A stretch of DNA of 64,000 nucleotides. It comes from Athripsodes cinereus. Lineage: Eukaryota; Arthropoda; Insecta; Trichoptera; Leptoceridae. The DNA lies in assembly GCA_947579605.1 (NCBI GenBank), contig OX388311.1:31312951-31376950 (forward strand), given 5' to 3'. Every line of letters begins with the position of its first letter. Within the stretch, counting starts at the first letter, position 1. Shown here one piece after another: positions 34,519 to 45,631 of the stretch. Under the pieces are notes generated by a model. The model searched no databases. It was given only the letters and a program-made list of their open reading frames with translations, and was not told where the DNA came from. Position numbers and translations under genes: made by a program.

Positions 34519-35243
34519 TTAAAGGCCCCGTTTAGCAAAAAACGGTAAAATCTACAGTTTGCAACAAAATTGATAGAAAAAGTGCCAAAACTTGTTGACC
34601 CTTGCGAACATATTGATTTGATAAAATAAAAAAACAAATATTTATTACCAATATTAGTTTTTTACTAAAAAATAAATAAATTGCCGACTGACGAGATATA
34701 TTTAGGTACTCTTTGTCATATCAAAATACAAATTATTTGTAAAATGAATATATTTTTTATTCCTCCTATCAAGGATATAAATACTATAGATTAAAGCAAT
34801 TTTTTTTCAGTATGCAAAAAAATTGAGTTCATGTGGTGATTTTTGGTTCCAAAATATGAGAAATTTTATTAAAAGAAATATTTTTTAAATCGGTCAATAT
34901 CCATGAAAAAAACAAAAAAAAAGTATAATTTATTTGTTCTTTAATTTAAATAACTATTTAAGTACCTATTCGTAGTATTAAAAAAAATATGGAAATTTGT
35001 AGGATTCTCGTGCATTTAGTACCAAACACACCATCGAATTCGATTTTTAGAAATATGCTTTTTTTATAAACGAATACAATGAAGCTAAAATCAAGTTTTT
35101 TTTTAAAGTCAAAGTTTGATATTGGTAATTAATATTTGTTTACATATTTTATCAAATCAAAATGTTCGTAGGGTCAACAAGTGTTTGTACCAAACTTGTT
35201 GAAAATTTAATGTTTTATCGTTTTTGCTAAAGGGGCCCCTTAA
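34519..35243. mobile_element. 717-bp MITE flanked by TTAA target duplications
   Basis: TTAA at 34519-34522 and 35240-35243 bound an element with inverted ends AGGCCCCGTTTAGCAAAA and, reversed, GGGGCCCCTTTAGCAAAA. The inverted homology continues for about 140 bp on each side (shared ACTTGTTGACCCT, TTTGATTTGATAAAATA, AAATATTTATTACCAATAT). The interior has no open frame. A TTAA duplication is the hallmark of piggyBac-type transposition. The ends differ from the autonomous copy at 28388, so another transposase would have mobilised it. Confidence 0.85.
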
Positions 35244-35714
35244 TGCATGAGTCAAAGAATGTAAATAATAATTCAATCATCTCTGATATTACTTACCAAG
35301 CGATGAAGCGCGCAGTGGCATAATATTAAGTGAATGGGTGAATATTATCATTTAACGTTTCGTTGCTTCACTTTTGGCCTTACTAATCAATCTTCAAATT
35401 GATTTTTCTCTTCAATTAGCTATTAGATAAATAGTGAAATGATTTAATGAAACTGTGCGTGCGTAAATTACATTGTTACGTGCGATTATTTATGCAACAA
35501 CACATTTTAATATACCTATTTTATTATTCATGTAGTGAATTATTACAATGTTACATATTAGTCGTGTACCGAATAGTCACATTCGCATAAAAAAACATGC
35601 GAATGTTGGTCTCAAGTTGCTAGTCTGACTTAGTTGGAAAAAGTGCATCATTGTATGAAAATAATATAAAATATTATACAAAACATAAAAATTTGTATAA
35701 AATTGTAATAGAAA

Positions 35715-36330
35715 AACGCTGAGATCGTGAAATGTTTCATTATTAAATTGAAAGTGTGAATCATTTAAAACTTCTTTATAGAAGGATAGAAATTTGAAAG
35801 CTGGTTATCATTCAACATTCCTATATATTGACGATGAGATTGTGAAATATTCCTATTTCAAATTGAAAGTGTGAAACATTTAAAACTTCTTTATAGAAGG
35901 ATAGAAATTTGAAAGCTGGATATCATTCAACATTCCTATATATTAACGATGAGATTGTGAAATATTCCTATTTCAAATTGAAAGTGTGAAACATTTAAAA
36001 CTTCTTTATAGAAGGATAGAAATTTGAAAGCTGGATATCATTCAACATTCCTATATATTAACGATGAGATTGTGAAATATTCCTATTTCAAATTGAAAGT
36101 GTGAAACATTTAAAATTCATATATAGAGGGATAGAAATTTGAAATTCTTATATAAAAACGATGAGATTGTGGAATATTCTTATTTCAAGTTGAAAGTGTC
36201 AAACATTAAAAAAAAACCTAAAAGTGGGATAGAAATTTGAAAGTTGAATATTATTCAAAATTCCTGTACAGAAACGATGAGGTTGTGAAATATTTCAAAT
36301 CCCTGTACCAAATCGATAATTCAATAACGG
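35715..36330. repeat. Minisatellite with a unit of about 115 bp, about 5 copies
   Basis: The block GATGAGATTGTGAAATATTCC recurs at 35833, 35948 and 36063 (period 115) and in decayed form at 36160 and 36275. Each unit carries GAAAGTGTGAAACATTTAAA and GGATAGAAATTTGAAAGC. The three central units are nearly identical and the outer ones degenerate. A distant relative lies at about 40910. Confidence 0.9.
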
Positions 36331-36364
36331 GGGAGGGGGTAGAAACTGGAAAAATTTTATATTA

Positions 36365-36522
36365 TTATATTATGGGTTAGCTGGAAGATATCGCGCTTCT
36401 GCGATAAACTCGCCCATTGCACAAATTTATTTGTCTGGTCTAAGTTCTACAATGTTTATACATATTTTAATAATGTTTGTCTTTTTGTGCAATAAAGATT
36501 TTTATTATTATTATTATTATAT
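36365..36522 (+). repeat. Family B-like dispersed repeat
   Basis: GGGTTAGCTGGAAGATATCG, TTCTGCGATAAACTCGCCC and GTGCAATAAAGATTTTTATT with an (ATT)n tail. The different tail marks a variant subfamily. Confidence 0.75.
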
Positions 36523-36902
36523 TAATTTAATTTTCTATATAAAATCGTAAAATATCCGGAGTTAAAGAATGAATATTTCTCATAAAAATTGTGAGAAGGC
36601 ATTCGGAAGATCCCTAATACATGTATAAGCGTGGAATAGATTTTATAATGTACCAATAATGAAAATTCTATGTGAAAATCAATTAAAATGTGAATAAAAT
36701 TATTTATAAATCTTACAAAATATGCCAATTATATACAACGTGTACTTCTCACAGTAATTAGTTAATAAATAAATAAGTAAAAATTGTCGATTTAGCAATC
36801 ATCACAACTTTTCGCACTCATCCATACTCACAGATTGAGATACGAGACTTTTTTAACAGATAAATATCCATCTACAAATGAATTTTGAAGGTTTCGGTTT
36901 GT

Positions 36903-36955
36903 CGCCCGGTAGCTTAATTGGACAAAGCACACCTCAACTACAGTATGACTAAAGA
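36903..36955 (+). mobile_element. tRNA-like SINE head fragment
   Basis: GCCCGGTAGCTTAATTGGAC has a box A-like TAGCTTAATTGG. It matches the copy at 55939, which also retains a box B-like GAGTTCAAGTCC. Confidence 0.4.
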
Positions 36956-37212
36956 AATACAACACTATAGTTGTTATATTTCTCAATTTTGTAATCTACT
37001 GCAATTTATATTATTTCAAAGTATCTTTTTACGTTCGAAATGTTGAATGTCTGATTTTTTTTCGAATACATATACCTTTTGCAAAATTAATTACTCGAAA
37101 ATGTTTACAAGATACTAAAAATTTGCATAAAAGAGAAGATGAAATATTCTGGGAGCTTTCTTTCTATCTTTCTTCTTCAAACAAGGCACCCGATACCGAA
37201 TGAATTATGACC

Positions 37213-37487
37213 TATTCTGGAAGCTTGAGTTCGTCGGTAGCCTGGGGGTAGAGTCTCGGCCTCGTGAACGGGAAGGTTCGTGGTTCGATCCCAGGTGCCG
37301 GCAAACTCCCCTTTCACGACACAAGCTTTTAACACCGTTTTGATAATGGCAGCATCACTCAACTATTGGGTGCAACGCCAGAAAGAGAGAGAGAGAGAGA
37401 GAGACACACAAGCTTTTAGCTTACTGTGAAAGGTGTATAAGGTTATTTTTGGATTTATAACAAAACCCAGATTCATCTTTTTACAAA
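37213..37487 (+). mobile_element. tRNA-derived SINE (tRNA-Thr-like head)
   Basis: The head GTCGGTAGCCTGGGGGTAGA ... GGTTCGATCCCAGGTGCCGGC has a box A-like region and a perfect box B (GGTTCGATCCC), and its ends pair as a 7-bp acceptor stem. The loop CTCGTGA suggests a CGT anticodon. A unique body follows (CTCCCCTTTCACGACACAAG, AGCTTACTGTGAAAGGTGTA, ACAAAACCCAGATTCATC) and ends T-rich. This copy has about 80 bp of extra sequence containing a (GA)n run and a repeated ACAAGCTTTTA. Confidence 0.85.
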
Positions 37488-38685
37488 AAAAAAAAAAACC
37501 AAACTGAAAGTATTTTTCGATTATTATGAGAAGGATTATTATAATTAACGGAATTCGAAGCATAAACCTCCTATTTGAAAGTCATTAGTTATACACTATC
37601 AGACTACGGACCATCTCCAATCAATAATTACCAATTATCTAATTCTTCAATTAGCATGTTTGTAAAATTTTAATATTATTTACCAACAATGAATTGGTAA
37701 TTTGTTTACTCGTAATTGATTTATTTATTTTGTTTATTCATTATGTACACTAACCGCAAAATAAATAAACAAACAAATAATAATAATATAAATATTTACC
37801 TATTTGTCAGATCACTGATTGAAAAATCCAATATTGGTTACACAACAAACTTCATCTGTGGTTACTCTTCTTGCATAAATTATTTTGTCGTCGTTACAAC
37901 AGAAAAAATAAAATTAAACAAAATTGTTGGAAGGCAAAAGTAATAAATTATTATGTAAAAACTGCACCAATCTTTTGTCTTTGTTATTTCGCAAAAACAA
38001 TTATCACTGACTCGACAAAATTAAACAAAAAAAAAACAAATACACTCCGTATCAATAATTAAAAAAAAGCTTGAAAAGTGTTTTATTTGTAGAGTTTAGC
38101 GATAATTTTATCTGTGGTTTGATTCAGTTAAAAATTTTCACGCCTATAATTTTTTTGAAATTCGAACTTTAATGAAAATTTTTGACAGTTGTTAATTTTA
38201 AAATTTACTTATACGTTAATAGAATTTTGAAATTCGAAGGATTGCGAAAATATTTGACAGCTATATTGTTGAAAATTACATTTAACGTAGGCGGTGTTTT
38301 TCTTAGATTTTGAAGTTTATTTATATTTTCGGCCTTTATATTTATGTTTATGTTACGAGTTTAGATTAAGCCTCAGCGACGCGACGCGATCGAGGCTGTA
38401 CGAGCGCTTTAACTGACGTTCTTCTGCTATAACCAGTTTGTTCAAGAACCGATGCAACCGATAACATTAATTTGATTGCAAAGAAGGAGTAAAAGAAAAT
38501 AAAAAGGCGGGAGAAGATGTTATTATTAATATTGTAACAATATTCTGCAATACTCAATAAATACCTGCATTTTAATATACAAATTCCATATTTTTAATAT
38601 AATGCCGTATAGATCCTTGTATTTTAATAAGTAGGTTAATAGGAATATCTTTAATAATGTATTCTCTGTGTTACCCTGCGGATTC

Positions 38686-38854
38686 TTTAGTGTTTTAAAT
38701 GTTGCTTATTTATCAGAAGCCTTTTGGAACTAGTTCATCTTCAGTGCAAGACTCTTAGAAACTTGAACTAGTGTTTTTAAGAGTCTGGTACTGAAAATGG
38801 ACTGGTTCCGAAAGGCTACTACTTTTCAATCAAATTAATAAATGAAGCACTAAA
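38686..38854. mobile_element. Fold-back MITE, 169 bp
   Basis: Arms of about 75 bp: left TTTAGTGTTTTAAATG ... AGAAGCCTTTTGGAACTAGT ... AAGACTCTTAGAAA, and right its inverted counterpart ending AAGCACTAAAA. The loop is about 14 bp. Arms are about 75-80 percent identical. Confidence 0.8.
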
Positions 38855-38884
38855 ATGAAATTGAAAAAAAAAAACAAAACAAAT

Positions 38885-38960
38885 GTGAGAGAGAGAGAGA
38901 GAGAGAGAGAGACGTCTTTCGTCTTGTCAATCTCCATTGTCCTTGAGAAAGACGTCTTGA
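38885..38960. repeat. (GA)n run and remnant of the AAGACGTCTTTCGTCTT fold-back family
   Basis: A GA run joins GACGTCTTTCGTCTTGTCAA ... GACGTCTTGAATG, the central part of the fold-back element at 59131-59266. Confidence 0.6.
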
Positions 38961-38973
38961 ATGTTTAATTTTG

Positions 38974-39075
38974 TTTTTGTTGGCATGGAGAGGAAAATCT
39001 GCATGTTTATTGCTTATGGTTGGTCCGCTGTCTACCCCACTTATGGGATATGCCGCGATGGTATAGTAGTAATAG
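38974..39075 (+). repeat. Family A dispersed repeat, 3' half with (TAG)n tail
   Basis: TTGGCATGGAGAGGAAAATC, TACCCCACTTATGGGATATG, then GATGGTATAGTAGTAATAG. A second 5' fragment (TTTTCGAATGTTTTGTAAAA) begins straight after, at 39082. Confidence 0.75.
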
Positions 39076-39344
39076 TATAGTAGTTTTCGAATGTTTTGTA
39101 AAAGCAGATTATTCGCAAAACATCACATACGAAACGTGCAACATCTTCACTTTAACAAAAAAATTTGATTCAACAAATATAAATTTATGGGACAAATTGA
39201 ATGAATTTTTTTAAATAAAAAATAATAAAATTAATGTATTACAAAACACTGTTTTACTTCCACTTCACTTTATTTAAATGTCAGAACGTTTTCGAACATT
39301 AACTGTTCATTATCGATGACAATGTAATACTTTTTTGTGATTTT

Positions 39345-39445
39345 TTTTTGCAAGATGTATCTGGGTTCTTGTTATAAACCCAAATACAACTTTATACACC
39401 TTCCACAGTACCTAAGCTAAAAGCTTGTGATGTGAACGGTAAGTT
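39345..39445 (-). mobile_element. tRNA-derived SINE, 3' half
   Basis: Reverse strand gives AAGCTTTTAGCTTAGGTACT, GGAAGGTGTATAAAGTTGTA and AACAAGAACCCAGATACATC. This is the body of the SINE at 37213 and 61770 without its tRNA head. Confidence 0.75.
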
Positions 39446-39849
39446 TGCCTTAGTTTGAGTTAGGAGTTTTTGTTTTATATTCATTAGATTCGGTTACGTA
39501 GAGCCAATGCAAATTGAAAATTGTTTATCACTGTTAAGCTCTTTATTAAAGAATTGAATATTGAAAGAACCTCTTCACACTCGGATATCTCAGGAGTCGG
39601 AGACTCCTATTTATCCGAATTTGCACACATCACTTTCATTTCCTCAGGGGCGACCCGAAGAACAGATCAACGTAAGTCGCCTCGTTGGAACAATAAACAA
39701 AAAGAAACAAAAATAGCCCATATTGGGAAAAAATAAAATAAAGTGATATCACACAATATACATGTGACATAGTTAACCATAATAAATAAAACCAATATTA
39801 TACCCAAAAATTAAGAATTAATTACTGTTAAGCTCTGTAAAATATCATA

Positions 39850-40092
39850 TTTTGGCCATGTAATAGGAGGTAACAAATACACTATACTCCAGCTCATCAT
39901 GAAGGGGTAAATCGAGGGCCGCAGAGGGGTAGGCAGAAGACAGCTTTCCTGGCCTCTAAACATTCGAGAGTGGACCAGTGTCAGAACCGTGGAGGAGCTG
40001 TTTCGTGCCGCTCAAGATAGGGAAGCTTTCTCTCAAATGGTCGTCAACGTCGGGGCCCCCCGGAAAGACACACGAATAAGAAGAAGATTTGG
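39850..40092 (+). pseudogene. RTE-like non-LTR ORF2 C-terminal fragment with (AAG)n tail
   Basis: Translates to IEGRRGVGRRQLSWPLNI, REWTSVRTVEELFRAAQDRE and AFSQMVVNVGAP, the C-terminal signature of RTE-type polyproteins, with an in-frame stop upstream. It ends in AAGAAGAAG. It abuts a family A 3' tip, in which the hAT-type MITE then inserted. Confidence 0.8.
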
Positions 40093-40135
40093 TTATTCCA
40101 ATATCAACTCCACTTGTGAGAAAATCCGTGATGGC

Positions 40136-40497
40136 ATACATAATAGTGATGTAACGAATGTGTGATTTTGGATATTCGCGAATGCGAATAGCGAATATTT
40201 ACTTGCTTAAATTTCTACAATTGCTCAAACATTAAAATTTCTACCCCCCCCCCCGTCTCCGAATTTTCAAAATGGTGTAGGAATTTAAAATATTTCAAAA
40301 CTCCTCGGTTTTCATAAAGAATATTTTCTTGCAGTACCTTTTCCTACAATGTACCGGGTAAGTATTCGATACTTTTACCGAATATCCGATACTTTATTAC
40401 CAAAATAATATTCGCAAAACATTCGTATATTTTTTTTGCGAATGCGAATACTTGGAAATCTGCGAATACGAATATTCGTTACATCACTAATACATAA
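40136..40497. mobile_element. hAT-type MITE, copy 1, with 8-bp target duplication
   Basis: Element 40144-40489 (346 bp) with perfect 16-bp ends TAGTGATGTAACGAAT / ATTCGTTACATCACTA, flanked on both sides by ATACATAA. The interior repeats CGAATGCGAATA motifs and holds a poly-C run. It has no coding capacity. An 8-bp duplication and TAGTG-type ends fit hAT transposition. Confidence 0.92.
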
Positions 40498-41104
40498 TTA
40501 TATGCACTCAACTGAATAATCAGATTCCATAAAAAGACGTTAAAAAATATTTATTTATTATCCCAAAATACAATATAAATTTTCCTTGCTTCAATCATAC
40601 ACCAAAGTATCTTGAATACACATTGTTATTCAATGACTCAATAGTGGCCATAATTTGCATGATAATAGACAAAAAAACATCGCATTTATTTCTCATTAGA
40701 TAAAAGATATAGGTATGCAGAGACTTAAGTATGTTATATTGTATAAATCATTGTTAATATCTATTGATGATTAATATCTAATATTTAACATTAATATCTG
40801 TTATTTGGTATTATTTGTACAGTGTGTCTGTATGGAAACTGAAGCTTGTTGCCCACCCCTAAAATCTTGAAAACAGTAAGAAAGCATACAAAATTTGGCG
40901 ACATTAGAGTAGAAATTTGAAAGCGGTATATTTTCTGAAATTTGTATATAAAAGTAATTAGATCAGAAGGTGTTCGTAATTTCTATACTAAAATCCGAAA
41001 TTGGCTACGGGAGAAAGGAATTTAAAAATGTGGAATTTACTAAAATTCATGAGACGACAAAATAGGTTCGCTAATATTATAATTATATTGAAAATTCATC
41101 ATTT

Positions 41105-41216
41105 CTGTAAGATTTTGAGTGTCCTTTAATACTCAGGTGTTCGTGAAATATCGCGTATAAGACATTTTTTAATTCAGCGATGTGGTTTGCCACCCATACT
41201 GAATATCTTACTTTTT
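41105..41216 (+). repeat. Family A dispersed repeat, middle part
   Basis: GTAAGATTTTGAGTGTCCTT, CAGCGATGTGGTTTGCCACC and TACTGAATATCTTAC occur in family A order. Confidence 0.7.
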
Positions 41217-41336
41217 ATTCATTCATTTTTCTCATGGTCGCTCATAACCTGACTTCCAAACTCCACAGTCACCGGATCGCGTTGTCCGTGAGTTAAGAGC
41301 GTTTAAGTCCTGAAGTTCTTTATCCTTGAAGCGCGT

Positions 41337-42092
41337 GTGTGGGACACTCGTTTATCAGATGGTTGGAAATTCTTGGGTGTACACCTAGATAAGGCCCTCT
41401 CCATGAACACCCAAATATCTGGAATAGCGAGCTCTAGCTTCTATTGCCTGAGACAGATAAGAAGAGTCCGAGATTGTCTTTCGTTAGATGCAGCAAGAAC
41501 ACTTGTTAATGCCTTGGTAGTCTCCAGACTGGATTATTGTAACAGCCTGTACTTTGGTCTTCCAATGGTGCAGCTGAATAGGATCCAGGCTGTTTTCAAT
41601 GCTGCTGCAAGACTTCTCCTGAGAGGTCAAAGATTTGAGCAAATTACTCCTCTCTTGCACAACTTACATTGGTTAAAAGTAAAGCAACGAGTGGAGTATA
41701 AGATATGTGTGATGGTGTTTTCGGCTTTGAAGGGTGTATTACCATCATATTTGTCGGAGATGTGCGAGATCGAGATCATCAGTGAAAGACGGCTCATGCT
41801 TCGCTCAGCACAGGGTGAGGCAAAATGCAGACTGATTGAGCCATCTCGATCTCGCAAAACAGGCTTTGGAGATAGAGCGTTTAGTGTTGCGGGTCCCAGA
41901 TGTTGGAACAAGCTGCCTCTGTGTCTGCGAGAGGAGGTGAATGGAGAGAGTTTTAAAAGAGGGTTGAAGACACACCTTTTTGCTGGGAGTTTCGGGTGAT
42001 GGATACGATTTACAGCGCCCTTGAGGTCATGTTATGAGTAAACGGCGCTTTACAAATTGTCCATATATATATATATATATATATATATATGG
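41337..42092 (+). pseudogene. L2/CR1-clade LINE, reverse transcriptase C-terminal fragment and 3' end
   Basis: A 220-codon open frame carries the end of an L2/CR1-type RT and C-terminal region: KFLGVHLDKALSMNTQI, LVVSRLDYCNSLYFGLP, FNAAARLLLRGQ, LHWLKVKQRVEYKI, GPRCWNKLPLCLRE and KRGLKTHLFAGSFG. There is no start codon and the catalytic palm is missing, so it is 5' truncated. The open frame across 660 nt suggests a young insertion. The 3'UTR (CCTTGAGGTCATG ... GTAAACGGCGCTTTACAAAT) ends in (AT)n at 42065-42091. The same 3' end is found reversed at 10893. Confidence 0.9.
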
Positions 42093-42344
42093 TCGATAGT
42101 TGTATCATTCTACATGTGCACGCCGGTGAATCAATCCATCCCTATTGGTATAATTTAGAAGCAGTACAGCCTACATTACATTATTTATGACTCAAAGAGT
42201 ACGGCATGTATGTTTATTTCATGCAGGAGATAATTATTTATTTTGTCACAAATGATGCTGTGCACCGACGCACTCGGCAGAGATCTGCAATCTCCGTGAT
42301 ACAGGAGAGACAATGGTCCTAGCAGGGTCATGTTCTAAGAATGG

Positions 42345-42556
42345 CCAATTATTATTATTATTTCGTATGCAAGCGACCCCTGTGCATAGAGTTAACTAAG
42401 AGCTATAGCTCTGCGTCTAAATTATTAATATATTCGATTGCCCGTGGCGACACCCGATGAATCTCCTCTATACCGCCGGCAAATCTACTCAGGGAACAAT
42501 CCTCCACAATATGGTTCATTGTTTCAATTTGACCACATGCGCATAGTGGGTGGTCT
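42345..42556 (-). pseudogene. Jockey-like non-LTR ORF2 C-terminus and tail
   Basis: Reverse strand reads PLCACGQIETMNHIVEDCSL, SRFAGGIEEIHRVSPRAIEY, INNLDAEL and stop. This is the Cys/His-containing terminal segment common at the end of insect LINE polyproteins. A short 3'UTR and an (AAT)n tail follow. It meets the fragment at 42557 head to head. Confidence 0.8.
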
Positions 42557-43031
42557 CTCTTAATGCTCGCCTACGTCTGAAGTCCAGACATCCATCTTGG
42601 CAACTGGGGAAGCAACTCGCTGAGGAGGGGTCCACAATCAATGAGATGTGGCGTAGTGAATGGAATACGCAAAATCCTGACGTAAGACATCTTATAACAG
42701 ATCCGACACAAAGACTCCCAGGGTTTAACCTGCCACGGAAGCAGTGGTCGAGAATTAATAGAATCCGAACTGGCCATGGCAGATGCGGACATCTTCTCCA
42801 CTTATGGCCAATAATAGTTAGCCAAAAAGAGCACTGTTCTCCGTCATCAAGGGCTCCGTCGGCCCAGGCATCCCTCTTCTAATACACCGTTTATATGACA
42901 ACGACATCAGAGCGCAGGGAATGTCGTGGGAAGAGGTGACGTGATTGACACAGAGACGCTCTGAATAGAAGAGGCTGGTTTCTGCCCTGTGCTCCCGAGA
43001 GGAGCGTTGAGAGCGATGATGATGATGATGA
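42557..43031 (+). pseudogene. Non-LTR ORF2 C-terminal fragment with (GAT)n tail
   Basis: Open frame with LPGFNLPRKQWSRINRIRTG, HGRCGHLLHLW and an upstream EMWRSEWNTQNPDVRHLI, the segment that normally precedes a terminal C-x-C-G motif. That motif is lost here to a frameshift. The 3'UTR (CTCTGAATAGAAGAGGCTGG, GCTCCCGAGAGGAGCGTTGA) ends in (GAT)n. The same 3'UTR occurs reversed at 10440, 23990, 44883, 48526 and 52210. Confidence 0.78.
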
Positions 43032-43462
43032 TTTGTCAAAGTTATAATATCAATATTTTAATCATACATAGATGTTGTCATTTTTAATTGATTCAATTTT
43101 CTTTTGCATAATATAGCATATTCAAACAGTGTGTTAACCTTATTGTTTAGGCATTAATTTACTACTAACATATATTTTTTGAGTTCGAGTGTAAAATGCT
43201 TGAGCAACTCATCCGCATCCGAATGATTAGAATTATTGTTAATTATATAACAAAGATATAAAACCAAAATGTGTTTACAATTCAAATTTTAATAAATATA
43301 TCGACAATCTAGTTCCATAGCTCAACAATTAGAAATGTCTTATATTTGAGAAATCGGCAAAATTTTATTATATTTATATTATGCTTCAAAAACACTACAT
43401 AAAGTGAAATATAATTAATAATCGCACTTTTAAAGACATTGGTTTTCTTTGTTCCGTTCAAT

Positions 43463-44412
43463 GCGTATTTTGAAAGTATACAATGCCATTACGCACAGGT
43501 TGGGACTACTCGCGTATAGTTTCAAGTAGTAATAAGCATAAATATTTTTAGAAACCATACATGGTTATTACGCTCTTATCGTGTATATTTTCCAATAACT
43601 TTCACTAAAATTTGTGCGAAAAACATACTGCACAAGTTTCCATTGCGGAATAATCGTGTACATTTTCTAAGTGCTACACAAGGCAACGTTCTGAGAATCT
43701 ATATGTACGCGACTAGTTTCCAAGTAACCATTTTGATTTGTTGCTTTCTCTTTTTTTCATATATAGGTTGTTTTTATTATTTTTTACGTCTTGTTTTTAT
43801 TATTAATTTTTTATTGCTTTTATTACTTGTACTTTTGTTATTTTGGATTTACTTGTTGTTGTTATAGTTTCATAAATTTGTCAACATGTAAAAGCGAAAA
43901 TTTTAAATGTACTTAAATAAATAAATATTTTTAATATTAATTGTTGAAGGGTGTCTGTGTTCACACTGCGAAAATTCATACTTAATAATTTATAAATAAT
44001 CAAAACACTGTTATATTTTCACTATATTTATTTAAACTCTAACGTTTTCGCCCACTTCATCGCACAGTACTCTTGAGAATGCCCATTGAAGTGGGCGAAA
44101 ACGTTAGAGTTTAAATAAATATAGTGAAAATATAACAGTATTTTGATTATTTATAAATTATTTTTTATTATTATTTGACTGGCGTCTTTTTAAAGTAGCA
44201 CTTAAGTACTTAAACATTTGTGTTTCTATTATATAATAAAAAAAATTGTCCTTTGTTTTGTTGTATAATAAAAATATTCATAAAATATTATAAAAAATAT
44301 TTTTATATACACGATAAGAGCGTAATAACCATGTATAGTTTCTAAAAATATTTATGCTTATTAGAGAAGTCCCAACCTGTGCGTAATGGCGTTGTATACT
44401 TTCAAAATACGC
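43463..44412. mobile_element. Nested fold-back structure: long inverted repeats around a near-perfect palindrome
   Basis: Outer arms 43463-43588 and 44305-44412 are inverted copies (GCGTATTTTGAAAGTATACA, ATTACGCACAGGTTGGGACT, GGTTATTACGCTCTTATCGT). They are separated by 716 bp, and the left arm has an extra segment of about 20 nt. Inside lies the separate palindrome 43984-44162. The 74-codon frame at 43643-43867 is hydrophobic low-complexity sequence and not called. Confidence 0.85.
43984..44162. repeat. Near-perfect 76-bp-arm palindrome
   Basis: Arms 43984-44059 and 44087-44162 match in reverse complement with one mismatch in 76 positions, around a 27-bp loop. Inner ends are TTTTCGCCCACTTCA / TGAAGTGGGCGAAAA. 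A diverged single arm related to it lies at about 39243-39300. Confidence 0.95.
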
Positions 44413-44655
44413 TTCACTGAATCAGCGTCAGAAAGTATACACGACAATTACGCAGAAATCTATTCCTGAGACTATTTTTCGTTACACAATTTGAAAACAT
44501 ACATTGCAAGAACACTATGAATGCGTACTGGAATTGTATACTTTCAAAATACGCCCGTTCAATAGTTAAACAATTCGAAATATCTATTTGTGGAATTGAA
44601 AATAAGTACATTATTTTTTCCATAACTAAATATTTAATATATAATATATATATAA

Positions 44656-44683
44656 TATAAAAAATACACGTGTATTTTTTATA
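44656..44683. repeat. 28-bp perfect palindrome centred on CACGTG
   Basis: AAAAAATACAC and GTGTATTTTTT are the inner 11-base halves of a perfect inverted repeat next to a TA-rich run. Confidence 0.8.
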
Positions 44684-44882
44684 GTTATTAGTTTGTGTGA
44701 TTGAAATAGTGCCGTTGATTGTGTTACCAACTTAATTAAAAAAATTCGTAAAATTCGGCTTGTTGAGTTATCGAACTGAAAAGTCGATATTTATTATTAT
44801 ACATACATAGCTATTGATTATCTTAATTTATAAAACGAAATGCTTATACTGATATTAAACCATTTCTAATCATCTTACCGTT

Positions 44883-45250
44883 CAACGCTCCTCTCTGGAG
44901 CACAGGGCAGAAACCAGCCTCCTCCACTCAGAGCGTCTCTGGGACAGCGAGTCACTTTTTCTCCAATACAGAGGCTACAGATGTTTGCTTGGTTAAGTGC
45001 CGAGACTCGCAGCCATATAGAAGCATTGGGATAATGCAGATAACTTCCAGTCTAACTAGGAATGGCTTAAGTTTATCCTAATTAATTTATGAAAAACTTA
45101 CATATTCATATCCGCCTCATATTTCTGCAGACATCTCTGTCTTAGGATTTGCAACCAGTCATCACTGGTTCTTTTTACCACCGGTTTTTATATTGGCTTT
45201 AAGAGATCTCCAATCCGCAATATTTTTGTCAATCAACAACCTTACTGAAA
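44883..45250 (-). pseudogene. Composite of non-LTR fragments
   Basis: The plus-strand start (CGCTCCTCTCTGGAGCACAG, GAAACCAGCCTCCTCCACTC) is the reverse of the 3'UTR family at 42950-43031. On the minus strand about 44990-45060 translates to RLEVICIIPMLLYGCESRHL, the LLYGCE motif at the end of many LINE reverse transcriptases. The pieces are short and rearranged. Confidence 0.6.
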
Positions 45251-45631
45251 TTGCCAAGTAAAATATTGCTAGTTAGCAAAAACATTATTAATAATTTATT
45301 TGTATTTGAGGATTAAAATATTATTAGAATATTCAGTAGGTCCATTAATAAAAATTAAATAACTGTGACTTTTTAACCTTGACGCAACACTACGTATTGT
45401 AAAAATTTGTGGTGCGTAAGAATTGATGTTTATAGGAGAAAAATCTAATCGAAACTAATCTTCTAAATTTATACAATACTTAACATACATATTATTAATA
45501 CTTTTGGGTTACCTATATCTTTATTATTTAAATATCTTAAGTCAATATTTTAACTTAATTATTAATGACACCGCCAGTATTATTCGCTGTGTTCAATAGT
45601 ATTCTCTTGGGCGGCGTACAGACAGCTGGAT

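Noticed and set aside
35715..36330. Regularly spaced repeats resembling a CRISPR-like array
   Set aside because: Units of 115 bp are repeated whole, without spacers, in a eukaryotic context; it is a minisatellite.
43643..43867. Hydrophobic 74-codon frame as a small membrane protein
   Set aside because: T-rich low-complexity sequence inside a fold-back region; hydrophobicity follows from base composition.
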